Part shown: one piece after another, positions 1-6,274 of the stretch
How positions within the stretch are numbered: the first letter of the stretch is position 1
Layout: the number at the start of each line of letters is the position of its first letter
Assembly: GCA_964468655.1 (NCBI GenBank)
Contig: CAYXUG010000076.1
Location: 1-7,705 of the forward strand
DNA length: 7,705 nt
Origin: CAYXUG01 sp964468655
GTDB taxonomy: Bacteria > Fidelibacterota > Marinisomatia > Marinisomatales > CAYXUG01
Direction: 5' to 3'
Position numbers and translations under genes: made by a program
The notes under the pieces: generated by a model
Seen by the model: only the letters and a program-made list of their open reading frames with translations
What the model was told of the DNA's origin: nothing
Databases searched by the model: none

Positions 1-46
1 CTTAAACAACTTGAAAGTCAACATGTTTAGTGGCTCTTTTACGACT

Positions 47-601
47 TTACCCTAATAAATTACTTGCTATATATCTCCTTGTTTCTTCATCATCTGGATT
101 GTCTAGATCCAGGTAGCCATCACCACAACATTTAAAGTGATTATTAATTATGATGATGTTTTCACCAAAATAAGTCATTTCCATCACCATTGGTGATCTC
201 GGGAATGGACTCCAATAGGGTTGAGTTGTGTAAATTTCATATATATCATTAATTTCAATAACATTTGTATTGTAGATATAAGCAAGGCCGGCAAACCAAA
301 GTGACTCATAATACCCTTCATAATCAACAAGATTTTCAATCATTTGATCGAAAAAATCTGTGTTATCAACTTCCTGGATTGCCAACAGGTCAATGTCAAG
401 CGCTTGAATTATTTCAGTTACATAATCTACGGTAGATTGACCATTTTTTGGGAACCATTCAATATTCCATGTCATAATTTCAAAGGTGGAATCTGTTCCA
501 AATTCCAATTCACCAAAATCCTGAGCGGGTATGTTAGTGGTAAAAAGAAAAATTGAAGCACAAATAATAACAGCCGGTTTGTTGTCTGGTTTCATTCCCA
601 T
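47..601 (-). pseudogene. Secreted endonuclease/exonuclease/phosphatase-family protein, C-terminally truncated
   Basis: The 184-residue product begins with a Sec-type signal peptide (hydrophobic stretch about residues 9-25, ending near IPAQ). It then shows the first half of the EEP (DNase I-like) fold: TWNIEWFP with the catalytic-site Asn at 46, IQEV with the metal-binding Glu at 77, a YIYNTNV strand (108-114, like the usual LYR/LYN strand), PRSPMV (134-139) and NNHFK (153-157), which carries the conserved His155. The reading frame stops at SNLLG, just after the RRYIASN helix. Family members usually continue about 80-100 residues to GDxN and SDH motifs that complete the active site; neither is here. 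The remaining 46 bases in other frames give no GDxN-like sequence. It is therefore probably a broken or truncated gene, without the C-terminal dockerin its operon neighbours have. It is the last gene of the cohesin operon, 40 bp after the preceding stop. An in-frame ATG at 595 is an alternative start; neither start has a clear Shine-Dalgarno. Family assignment is firm, the pseudogene call less so. Confidence 0.72.
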
Positions 602-641
602 AAAGGTAAATTTACCAAATTAATATGTAATTGGAAATGAT

Positions 642-1646
642 TCAGAGCAGGATGATGTCAATCAATAATACAACATCAAACACATCAATGACCGAATCGG
701 AATTCACATCACCTGCTGAAAGTTGATTATCTGTTGGAATAGTATCATCCAGCATGATGTCAACTAGTGTTATTACATCATCAATTGTGAGAATCCCATC
801 ACCTGTAAGGTCCCGGACAAAATAAGTGCCATCCGGGAGTTTGGTGGGGAAAATAAACAACGGATTGGTGAGAATTTCAGTGATGGCAACATCTGTAGTT
901 TGCACCTGTTCTGGGGAACAGAGCTCCCATTCATCGGCAATCCAGTTGCACCGCCATGTGTAGTTTTGCGCTCCCAATAGAGATGTCAATGCCCAGTACC
1001 AGTATTCAGTAATCTGGCACCCGTAGTCGCAGGTGGTATCATCGTAGTGGTACCATGCTTCATCGGGATACTGGTTGGGTACATTCCAGAAAAACCCGCC
1101 CCGGGCGATGTCCATGGCGTCGGCAATATCGGTTCCGGGCCATTCACCCAATTGCTCCGGATAAACATACGAGTATCCTCCAAAACAGATTAGATGTAAA
1201 TTTTCTTCCAGTGTTGCATCAAATTCCTGATTGATGGGGAAATTGGGATTAATTTCCGTCCCGTAAAGGTCCTGAATTGCCAGTTCAAAGTTGGGCGGAT
1301 TTGATTCCAGTACTTCAAAAAACTGATCAATCTGATTTGACCAGGGTGAAGTGAAGATGACCATGGATGAATTATTTTCAACCATTTGATTTATTATGCT
1401 CGTATTGTCCGGAATACCATTTTCATTGTTGTCCAGATATTCAGCCATCACATTGGCGGCGTGGAGGACTTTACTGTCGGATACATTGGACACCGAAAAA
1501 ATCCCCACACCATGCACATTCACATATTTGGAAAACATGTCGAACGCTTCGTGGGGTCCGCCGGGATTGGGTTCAATTTCCAAAGTTTGGGCTGACAGGA
1601 TGGAAAAAAGAAAAGTAATTATTTTAAAAAGTTTGTCACATTTCAT
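642..1646 (-). CDS. Secreted protein of unrecognised catalytic domain with C-terminal type I dockerin
   Basis: The 334-residue product has a signal peptide (residues 1-20, LFKIITFLFSILSAQ core), so it acts outside the cytoplasm. Residues about 25-265 form a domain I cannot name. Visible marks are a calcium-loop-like DNNENGIPD (72-80), EENLHLICFGGY (147-158), an AMDIARGGFF segment (177-186), CDYGC (206-210) and an aromatic ITEYWYWALTSLLGAQN helix (212-228). The E-E-x-L-H and T-E-Y pattern could hold metal, but there is no HExxH, so no function is claimed. Residues 279-333 are a type I dockerin with two F-hand repeats (DLTGDGILTIDD and DVNSDSVIDVFD), the module that binds cohesins in a calcium-dependent way. 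There is no T9SS sorting domain. The gene lies 34 bp after the dockerin-Kunitz esterase gene and has its own Shine-Dalgarno, so it is co-transcribed with the cohesin gene. Dockerin confidence is high; the main domain remains unknown. Confidence 0.88.
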   Translation of the reverse strand: MKCDKLFKIITFLFSILSAQTLEIEPNPGGPHEAFDMFSKYVNVHGVGIFSVSNVSDSKVLHAANVMAEYLDNNENGIPDNTSIINQMVENNSSMVIFTSPWSNQIDQFFEVLESNPPNFELAIQDLYGTEINPNFPINQEFDATLEENLHLICFGGYSYVYPEQLGEWPGTDIADAMDIARGGFFWNVPNQYPDEAWYHYDDTTCDYGCQITEYWYWALTSLLGAQNYTWRCNWIADEWELCSPEQVQTTDVAITEILTNPLFIFPTKLPDGTYFVRDLTGDGILTIDDVITLVDIMLDDTIPTDNQLSAGDVNSDSVIDVFDVVLLIDIILL

Positions 1647-1654
1647 AAATAATA

Positions 1655-1660
1655 CCTTTC
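1655..1660 (-). promoter_or_regulatory. Shine-Dalgarno of the unknown-domain dockerin gene
   Basis: Reading the minus strand, GAAAGG ends 8 bases before the ATG at 1646. This is the usual distance and supports that start. It partly overlaps a 10-base palindrome (TTTCATGAAA, 1657-1666), which could slightly mask the site in the mRNA. Confidence 0.6.
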
Positions 1661-1680
1661 ATGAAAATGATGTTATAGTC

Positions 1681-3021
1681 TCAAGGAGAGAGACAGGTTT
1701 CTTCGCACGCTTCAAATGTTTCAAAAGGGACGACTCCTTCGCATCCGCCCCAGATGAATTCTGCGCACTCCTCAGTACTCCATTCAAAGTAGTATCTCGG
1801 GAAAACACCATCACATGGTCCGATGTCAGGTTCAAGATAACAGGCATCCGGGAGTTGATTCGCGTGAAGAATTATATCAACAAGAAAAATGATGTCAAAA
1901 ATATCAATCATTGAATCGTGATTCAAATCCGCTGCCAACTGCTCGTATTCGGAAGGCGGATCACCGAGAAGAATGTTAATTAATCTGACAATATCGCCAA
2001 TATTAACATAGCCATCCTGATTTACATCTCCCTCCAAATAGGGATCCAAAGATTCAAAATAATCGGAATGAACCTGCATAGAATATTCAACTCTTTCAGC
2101 CACACCACTGGTATGAGATCCGGAATAAGAGACAAACTCATGATCAATATTCAACTCTCCGAGCCGGTTCGAAAAATCCACGGAATGTTCGTGTAGTGTT
2201 AATTCATCATAGGAACCGCAGTCAAAATAGATATTCAGGTTTTCAAGTTCAGGGATGTAATCGTAGATCATATTGTAGGGGTCGTATTCCATCCACCTTT
2301 CAAATGTTTCATCAATGATTTGTCCAAATTGATCAATAGGAAGATCAACATAATAGGGGGGATTATTCAGATTCGGGCTGAAAGCAGATGCCATGGCGAA
2401 AAACATGAGTGTCAGATTTCCATTATTCGGATTTAATTCGCCAAATCCATTTTCCCACATGAGGGCAAAAATCAATTCGTCGTTATTCAAATTTTCGAGC
2501 GCAATGGGACCGGAGTGCGCTGATAAAGTAGAAAATACGTCACTGTTTCTCATGGCAATATACATGGTGCCGTAACCGCCCATGGAATGACCGCTGAGAG
2601 CGCGGTATTCCTTCATCGGTTTGGTTTGATAAGTGTCGTCAATATGATTCACCAAATCATAAACGATGTAATCTTCATAGTCTCCGTTCAATTCGGAATT
2701 GGTGTAGAAACTTCCGTCATAGATACATCCACCACCATCAGTAAGGACAACCAGCATTTTTAAAATATCATTGGAGCCGATGAGATCATCCATGATGGAT
2801 TCAATGTAGGAAGTGTAACTTCCGTATGCGCCGAATCCGTGGAGGAAATAGACAACAGGATAAGTTTCATTTGGGTTATTGTCATATCCTTCAGGGAGAT
2901 AAATCTGGTAGTTCCTGTTTTCATTTAGGTAAGAAGAATAAAAGGAACTGTTTTCAACGGTTCCCTGACTATTGAGAAGAGTCAGAAAAATTAAAGACAG
3001 AATTATGTAGGATTTTTTCAT
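1681..3021 (-). CDS. Secreted esterase-D-like hydrolase with dockerin and C-terminal Kunitz/BPTI-type domain
   Basis: The 446-residue product has four parts. A signal peptide covers residues 1-19. Residues about 25-325 form an alpha/beta hydrolase of the esterase D / feruloyl-esterase-like group (PF00756 type): oxyanion-hole HGFG (61-64), nucleophile elbow GHSMGG with Ser146, probable acid Asp272 in DCGSYDEL, and His303 in GSHT. This suggests hydrolysis of ester bonds, perhaps acyl or feruloyl groups on polysaccharide; the substrate cannot be read from sequence. Residues 331-385 are a type I dockerin (DVNQDGYVNIGD and DLNHDSMIDIFD). Residues 394-443 fit a Kunitz domain: cysteines 394, 403, 419, 427, 439 and 443 with gaps of 8, 15, 7, 11 and 3, plus PRYYF and FIWGGC. 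The start ATG shares one base with the stop of the cohesin gene (TAATG) and has no Shine-Dalgarno, so translation is probably coupled. No T9SS sorting domain is present; surface retention would have to come through the dockerin. Confidence 0.93.
   Translation of the reverse strand: MKKSYIILSLIFLTLLNSQGTVENSSFYSSYLNENRNYQIYLPEGYDNNPNETYPVVYFLHGFGAYGSYTSYIESIMDDLIGSNDILKMLVVLTDGGGCIYDGSFYTNSELNGDYEDYIVYDLVNHIDDTYQTKPMKEYRALSGHSMGGYGTMYIAMRNSDVFSTLSAHSGPIALENLNNDELIFALMWENGFGELNPNNGNLTLMFFAMASAFSPNLNNPPYYVDLPIDQFGQIIDETFERWMEYDPYNMIYDYIPELENLNIYFDCGSYDELTLHEHSVDFSNRLGELNIDHEFVSYSGSHTSGVAERVEYSMQVHSDYFESLDPYLEGDVNQDGYVNIGDIVRLINILLGDPPSEYEQLAADLNHDSMIDIFDIIFLVDIILHANQLPDACYLEPDIGPCDGVFPRYYFEWSTEECAEFIWGGCEGVVPFETFEACEETCLSP
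1693..1842 (-). other. Kunitz/BPTI-type domain within the esterase gene
   Basis: This part of the esterase gene encodes residues 394-443. The six-cysteine spacing (8, 15, 7, 11, 3) matches BPTI (8, 15, 7, 12, 3) except for one missing residue between cysteines 4 and 5. The expected pairs are 394-443, 403-427 and 419-439. Also conserved are GPC at the second cysteine, PRYYF (BPTI has IRYFY), F-x-W/Y-GGC at the fourth and the Phe before the fifth. The residue after the second cysteine, the P1 position that decides protease specificity, is Asp404 rather than Lys or Arg. Confidence 0.88.
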
Positions 3022-3023
3022 TA
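3019..3023 (-). promoter_or_regulatory. TAATG stop-start overlap coupling cohesin and esterase genes
   Basis: On the minus strand the TAA stop of the cohesin gene (3023-3021) shares its last base with the ATG of the esterase gene (3021-3019). The 25 bases before the ATG hold no purine-rich ribosome site, so terminating ribosomes probably re-initiate here. This would tie the amount of esterase to the amount of cohesin protein. Confidence 0.7.
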
Positions 3024-3803
3024 TTTAATGTAACAAATTTTTTGAATTGATTGGTGATTGTTTGTATTCAATACCGCAAAATAAACTCCGGAAGGAAATA
3101 GGGGTGCATTCCAGACGATTTCATAGTGCCCGGGATTGATAATTCCGCGTTGAAGCGTTTTTATTAATCTCCCATTTATATCGAATAATTGTAAAGATAC
3201 ATTACTATGCGTCTCATTGTAAAACTTGATAGTGGTTTCTGAATTAAATGGATTTGGATAGTTGGGGTACAGTATTGGAGTCGAAGGCGTTGATTCCATT
3301 TCATTAACACCCAATCCCAAAACTTCAATACTGCCATCAATGGTCGTTACAGGCAAATCTTCTGCTGTGGTATAATCACCGGCTGTTGTATTGGAAAAAG
3401 CAATTGGTGTTGAATCACCTCCTTCCGCTGATGGATTTACAGTCCAAGTAATAGTAACTAAATCGCCGGTAGATTCTATGGGACCACCTCCAGTAGCAAA
3501 CCCGCCAATAACAATGGCTGTATCACCGAGAGAATTGGATTGAATGAACCACCCTTCCTGCGGGATAATATCTCCGTTCGTAAATGATCGAAAGGATACC
3601 ACTTCCGGATCAAAATTGATATTAAACTGAAATGCGCCTAAAGAGAAAACACCCGGGTCTAAGTGGACTGGAATATTCAGTGAATCATTTGAGAGGGAAG
3701 TCTCATGAAATGTCATAAAGGTTACAGTTGAATCGCCTTGAGCAATTAAGGATACTGTTAGAAGTATTAAGGATAAAAAATATTTCAATTCATGTTTCCC
3801 CAT
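3021..3803 (-). CDS. Secreted cohesin-domain protein with T9SS type A C-terminal sorting domain
   Basis: The 260-residue product starts with a signal peptide (residues 1-22, LKYFLSLILLTVSLIAQ). Residues about 26-162 match a cohesin domain (PF00963 type): SLNIPVHLD, then SLGAFQFNINFDPEVVSF (the gxfxfxlxYDpxvL region), GDLVTITWTV, an STPIAFSN strand and the closing TTIDGSIEV strand. Residues about 178-260 are a T9SS type A sorting domain: YPNYPNPFN (179-187), TIKFYN, VSLQLFDINGRLIKTL (202-217), an HYEIVWNA strand and SGVYFAVL (238-245), ending KICYIK. In this family the domain is cleaved during export and the protein is anchored on the cell surface. It is first in the operon, directly before two dockerin-bearing genes, so its probable job is to hold those enzymes at the surface. 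Only one cohesin is present, so it is a single-site anchor, not a multi-site scaffoldin. The start is the first ATG after a promoter and has no clear Shine-Dalgarno. Confidence 0.9.
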   Translation of the reverse strand: MGKHELKYFLSLILLTVSLIAQGDSTVTFMTFHETSLSNDSLNIPVHLDPGVFSLGAFQFNINFDPEVVSFRSFTNGDIIPQEGWFIQSNSLGDTAIVIGGFATGGGPIESTGDLVTITWTVNPSAEGGDSTPIAFSNTTAGDYTTAEDLPVTTIDGSIEVLGLGVNEMESTPSTPILYPNYPNPFNSETTIKFYNETHSNVSLQLFDINGRLIKTLQRGIINPGHYEIVWNAPLFPSGVYFAVLNTNNHQSIQKICYIK

Positions 3804-3835
3804 ATGAGATTAACGGCGATGTACTTCCCGACGCA

Positions 3836-3866
3836 CAAAAATATAAAATTGTTTCTATGGAGTCAA
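3836..3866 (-). promoter_or_regulatory. Promoter of the cohesin-dockerin operon
   Basis: On the minus strand TTGACT (3866-3861) is followed after exactly 17 bases by TATTTT (3843-3838), a good sigma-70 type pair. The -10 extends to TATTTTTG, which also matches the TAnnTTTG -7 element known from Bacteroidota. Transcription would start near 3831, giving a leader of about 28 bases before the ATG at 3803. No other good -35/-10 pair was seen closer to the gene. Confidence 0.5.
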
Positions 3867-4113
3867 TGGAGGAAATCAGTCACTAAAATTGAAATACTGC
3901 CCCACGGTTCATCGGGTGGATTGTAGGAGATAAAAATTAGAACCTTTTTAACGGTTTAATTGATTTACATTTATTATCCGAATGGGATGTCTCGACAAAT
4001 GAGAATCGATCTATTTCACTGTTTTAAAAAATAATTTCTGTGGGTCAGTGTCCTTGTTGTATTTTTTTCAACTTTCCCGTTTCATATTTCTTGTTTCCAT
4101 AAAATGATTTGTC

Positions 4114-4142
4114 TTGAAAAATTCGTATCATTCAGGTATTTT
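4114..4142 (+). promoter_or_regulatory. Candidate promoter of the envelope-protein gene
   Basis: TTGAAA (4114-4119) is followed after 17 bases by TATTTT (4137-4142). Transcription would then start at about 4149-4150, right at the ATG at 4151, giving a nearly leaderless mRNA. That fits the lack of a Shine-Dalgarno before this ATG, but it makes the call uncertain, because the real promoter could lie further upstream. Confidence 0.3.
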
Positions 4143-4150
4143 GGAATTCC

Positions 4151-6031
4151 ATGAAACACCTCTCATTTCCTTCAAAAAGTCTGGTTGTACTACTGGTACT
4201 CATTCTTTTCGCATCAACTGCGCAAGGCAATAGTGATTCCCTCAAAACAGTTCAAAATGAAAAAAGCGGGAAAAAATCCAAAAAGGGATTCTTTAATTTT
4301 TCCTCTTTTTTAGGTTCAACTAAAAGTGGGGATAACCGTTTATACGAAGCCATTTTCCGTCCCATGGAATTCCGGGAGCCGGTGGTATCAATCCCTGCTG
4401 AAGGGAGATACGGGTTTGGTTTTTACGGCTGGGACGGATTAAATCCATTAAAAATTGATTCGACGCATTTCACTTATGAAGGCAGCGGCACAGAAAAAAT
4501 CGGCGATATTGATTTATCCGGCAGGTTGGGATCGTTTGTTGAGTTTGAACTTGCCCAGACTAATTTATCATACCTGCTGTTCAAAAAAAGTTATTTTGAC
4601 ATTCTCACCGGGTTTGGAATCAGGTATTTTTCTGTCCTGCCTGTGGAATCGGTCAATGAAAATGTTTCCGGCTCGCCGCAGGTACCTTCATCGTGGGGAG
4701 TGGATAAGACATTCACTCCGCGGTTGCTGGAGGGGAACTTGATTACGTCATTCATTTTTCAGTGGCAGCCGAGATGGTTTATTACACTAAAATATTCATA
4801 CGGACTCAACAGCGTCAAATTTTACCGCGATGATGATCTGGACGTTGTGCCGTCCGGAAATGGGGTAACAACCGCCTATTCGCTGGGCATTCGTTTTCTT
4901 CCCAAAAGCGGAAAAGCCAGCCGGATTGCATGGGGATTTGATATCAGGCATTCCTACCACAAAATCAGCAATATCACCGATCCCGATGATTTAACTCCGC
5001 TAAAAGGATTTCACCTGCCGAGTGTGGGAATTTATTTTTCCATCAGTTCATATTACGGCGGGAGGAAAACCATCGGTGATGAAGGGAAAAAGATTTATCT
5101 CAGCGGTGATTACGTAACGGCAAAAGAAAAGATGGTGGAATTCACTGAACTTTATTCCACACATGCGCGAATTGACAGGGCGCGAAAAATCATTGAAATA
5201 TGCAATGAACGGATTCCCTTTCAGCTTTATGATGAGGGAATTGCGCTGAAGAGTTCGGGAAAAACAGGCGAATCACTGGCTAAATTTGTTGAAGCAATTC
5301 AGACAGCAGATTCGAATCTGACAAAAACTCTGGTTTGGGAAATTGAGACCATAGTCTTTCATTTGAACGAGCAGGCGGACAGTCTGGTTACACTTGGGGG
5401 CGATCTCGAAATTTTGACTCTCGGTGAAAAAGCAGGCAGAATGTCCGAACGGCTAAAAACTGCTTTCAGTGAGTTGGAAGCGAAATTTCTCATTCTTCAG
5501 GGGAAGACACTTGCGGAAAGGGGAGTTTTTTCGCTGGCGCTGAAAAAGTATTCCGAAGCGATCCTGCTTGCACCCACCATAAAAGTTGAAATCAGACGGC
5601 TGGAATTGGATGTGGGACTAAAAATGCTGGATGATGTGAATAAAGCAAATGATGAAGTATCCGTACGGTTGGCATTGCAGTCGCTGTATCATTCGCGGGA
5701 TATTTTGCCTGTGTCGGACAAACAGATGGAAAAACTAATTGATGAATTAGAGGATCAACTCAGCAGGTTAAGCCAATACCGCACAAAACTGAAAATGAAT
5801 GAACTCATGGCAGAAGCTAGGGCGGAACGGCAAATTCAGCAGATGCCGAAAGTCGAGTTGGGAATGCTGGTTTCCGAAGTAGAGGATATTCTGGGGCCTC
5901 CCCACGATGTGGTGGAAAGAATCAATGAAAGAAAAATAAATGTACAACTGTGGATTTACACCTTTTCAGAAAATGAAAAAGTGGTGCTGACGTTTGAGGA
6001 TTATGTGCTGTTTAAGATTGAGAGGGAATGA
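4151..6031 (+). CDS. Envelope protein: barrel-like N-terminus, TPR-like middle, BamE/SmpA-like C-terminus
   Basis: The 626-residue product has a signal peptide (residues 1-26, SLVVLLVLILFASTAQG). A Lys/Ser-rich linker (about 36-60) follows. Residues about 80-300 are rich in alternating, aromatic-ended strands (GRYGFGFYGW, FDILTGFGIRYF, WFITLKYSYGL, AYSLGIRFL, RIAWGFDIRHSYH, LPSVGIYFSISSYYGG), typical of an outer-membrane beta-barrel or related sheet. Residues about 308-545 are helical with TPR-like repeats (KKIYLSGDYVTAKEKMVEFTELY; LYDEGIALKSSGKTGESLAKFVEAI; GKTLAERGVFSLALKKYSEAILLAP) and a charged coiled segment (520-560). Residues 567-626 resemble the BamE/SmpA/OmlA fold: VELGMLVSEVEDILGPP, a central WIYTF strand and a final VVLTFEDYVLFKI. 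The protein should sit in the periplasm and outer membrane. It stands alone on its strand, divergent from the cohesin operon. I do not recognise a named family for the full architecture; an assembly or accessory role is inference. Confidence 0.88.
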   Translation: MKHLSFPSKSLVVLLVLILFASTAQGNSDSLKTVQNEKSGKKSKKGFFNFSSFLGSTKSGDNRLYEAIFRPMEFREPVVSIPAEGRYGFGFYGWDGLNPLKIDSTHFTYEGSGTEKIGDIDLSGRLGSFVEFELAQTNLSYLLFKKSYFDILTGFGIRYFSVLPVESVNENVSGSPQVPSSWGVDKTFTPRLLEGNLITSFIFQWQPRWFITLKYSYGLNSVKFYRDDDLDVVPSGNGVTTAYSLGIRFLPKSGKASRIAWGFDIRHSYHKISNITDPDDLTPLKGFHLPSVGIYFSISSYYGGRKTIGDEGKKIYLSGDYVTAKEKMVEFTELYSTHARIDRARKIIEICNERIPFQLYDEGIALKSSGKTGESLAKFVEAIQTADSNLTKTLVWEIETIVFHLNEQADSLVTLGGDLEILTLGEKAGRMSERLKTAFSELEAKFLILQGKTLAERGVFSLALKKYSEAILLAPTIKVEIRRLELDVGLKMLDDVNKANDEVSVRLALQSLYHSRDILPVSDKQMEKLIDELEDQLSRLSQYRTKLKMNELMAEARAERQIQQMPKVELGMLVSEVEDILGPPHDVVERINERKINVQLWIYTFSENEKVVLTFEDYVLFKIERE

Positions 6032-6085
6032 TTATTTGTAGCGGAAAAACTTAAGGGTTCGGTTGAGTCGAGATTAAGATACGCC

Positions 6086-6274
6086 TTATCCAATAGATTC
6101 AATGGATAATTCGCGGCAAATCTTTTTAGCCAGTTTGTTAGGTATTTCTGTATGTCTGGGAACAGCTTCAGAATGGCCTGTTTGAGGATTGCACCATAAA
6201 GAATGACTTCGACCCTCCCGTTTAAGGTAGCAACCGTTTTTACGTAAATGCTTCAACAGGAAATTACGTTTCAT
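6086..6274 (-). CDS. hicA: HicA-family mRNA interferase toxin
   Basis: The 62-residue product has the HicA double-stranded-RNA-binding-like layout: an N-terminal helix (LLKHLRKNGCYLKREG), then GRSH with the catalytic His24, a strand (SLWCNP), VPRHTEIP (39-45, the usual VPRHxEI) and a C-terminal helix (NKLAKKICREL). HicA cleaves mRNA during translation when freed from HicB. Its ATG overlaps the stop of the upstream antitoxin gene (ATGA, 6271-6274), so the two are translated together. Length and His24 are intact, so the toxin is probably functional. The gene runs toward the convergent envelope-protein gene, with 54 bases between the two stop codons and no visible terminator. Confidence 0.93.
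   Translation of the reverse strand: MKRNFLLKHLRKNGCYLKREGRSHSLWCNPQTGHSEAVPRHTEIPNKLAKKICRELSIESIG

Larger units (their letters stand above)
3804..4150. other. Divergent intergenic region between the cohesin operon and the envelope-protein gene
   Basis: These 347 bases separate two divergently read genes. The left end holds the operon promoter (3836-3866) and the right end a candidate promoter for the plus-strand gene (4114-4142). The middle is AT-rich with scattered T-runs. No convincing hairpin terminator, riboswitch or RNA gene was seen. A 30-codon stretch on the minus strand (about 3868-3957) is open but has no usual start codon and is not called. Confidence 0.6.

Noticed and set aside
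2..55. Plus-strand open frame from the left edge ending in TAA TAA (17 residues inside the window, ends SGSFTTLP)
   Set aside because: Too short inside the window to call as a gene; noted only in connection with the truncated nuclease.
605..616. Perfect 12-base palindrome GGTAAATTTACC just before the nuclease start
   Set aside because: Too short and AT-rich to call a terminator or operator; no second copy was noticed in the window.
1367..1914. Several plus-strand open frames of 69-172 codons
   Set aside because: They lie opposite the dockerin genes, lack known motifs and ribosome sites, and are shadows of the real genes.
3868..3957. Minus-strand open stretch (contains YNPPDEPWGSISILV) upstream of the cohesin gene
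   Set aside because: It looks faintly coding, but has no ATG, GTG or TTG start, follows a stop, and sits against the operon promoter; 30 open codons can occur by chance.
6032..6085. Bidirectional terminator between the convergent envelope-protein gene and hicA
   Set aside because: Only weak partial complementarity (CTTAA with TTAAG) was found, without a GC-rich stem or T-run.
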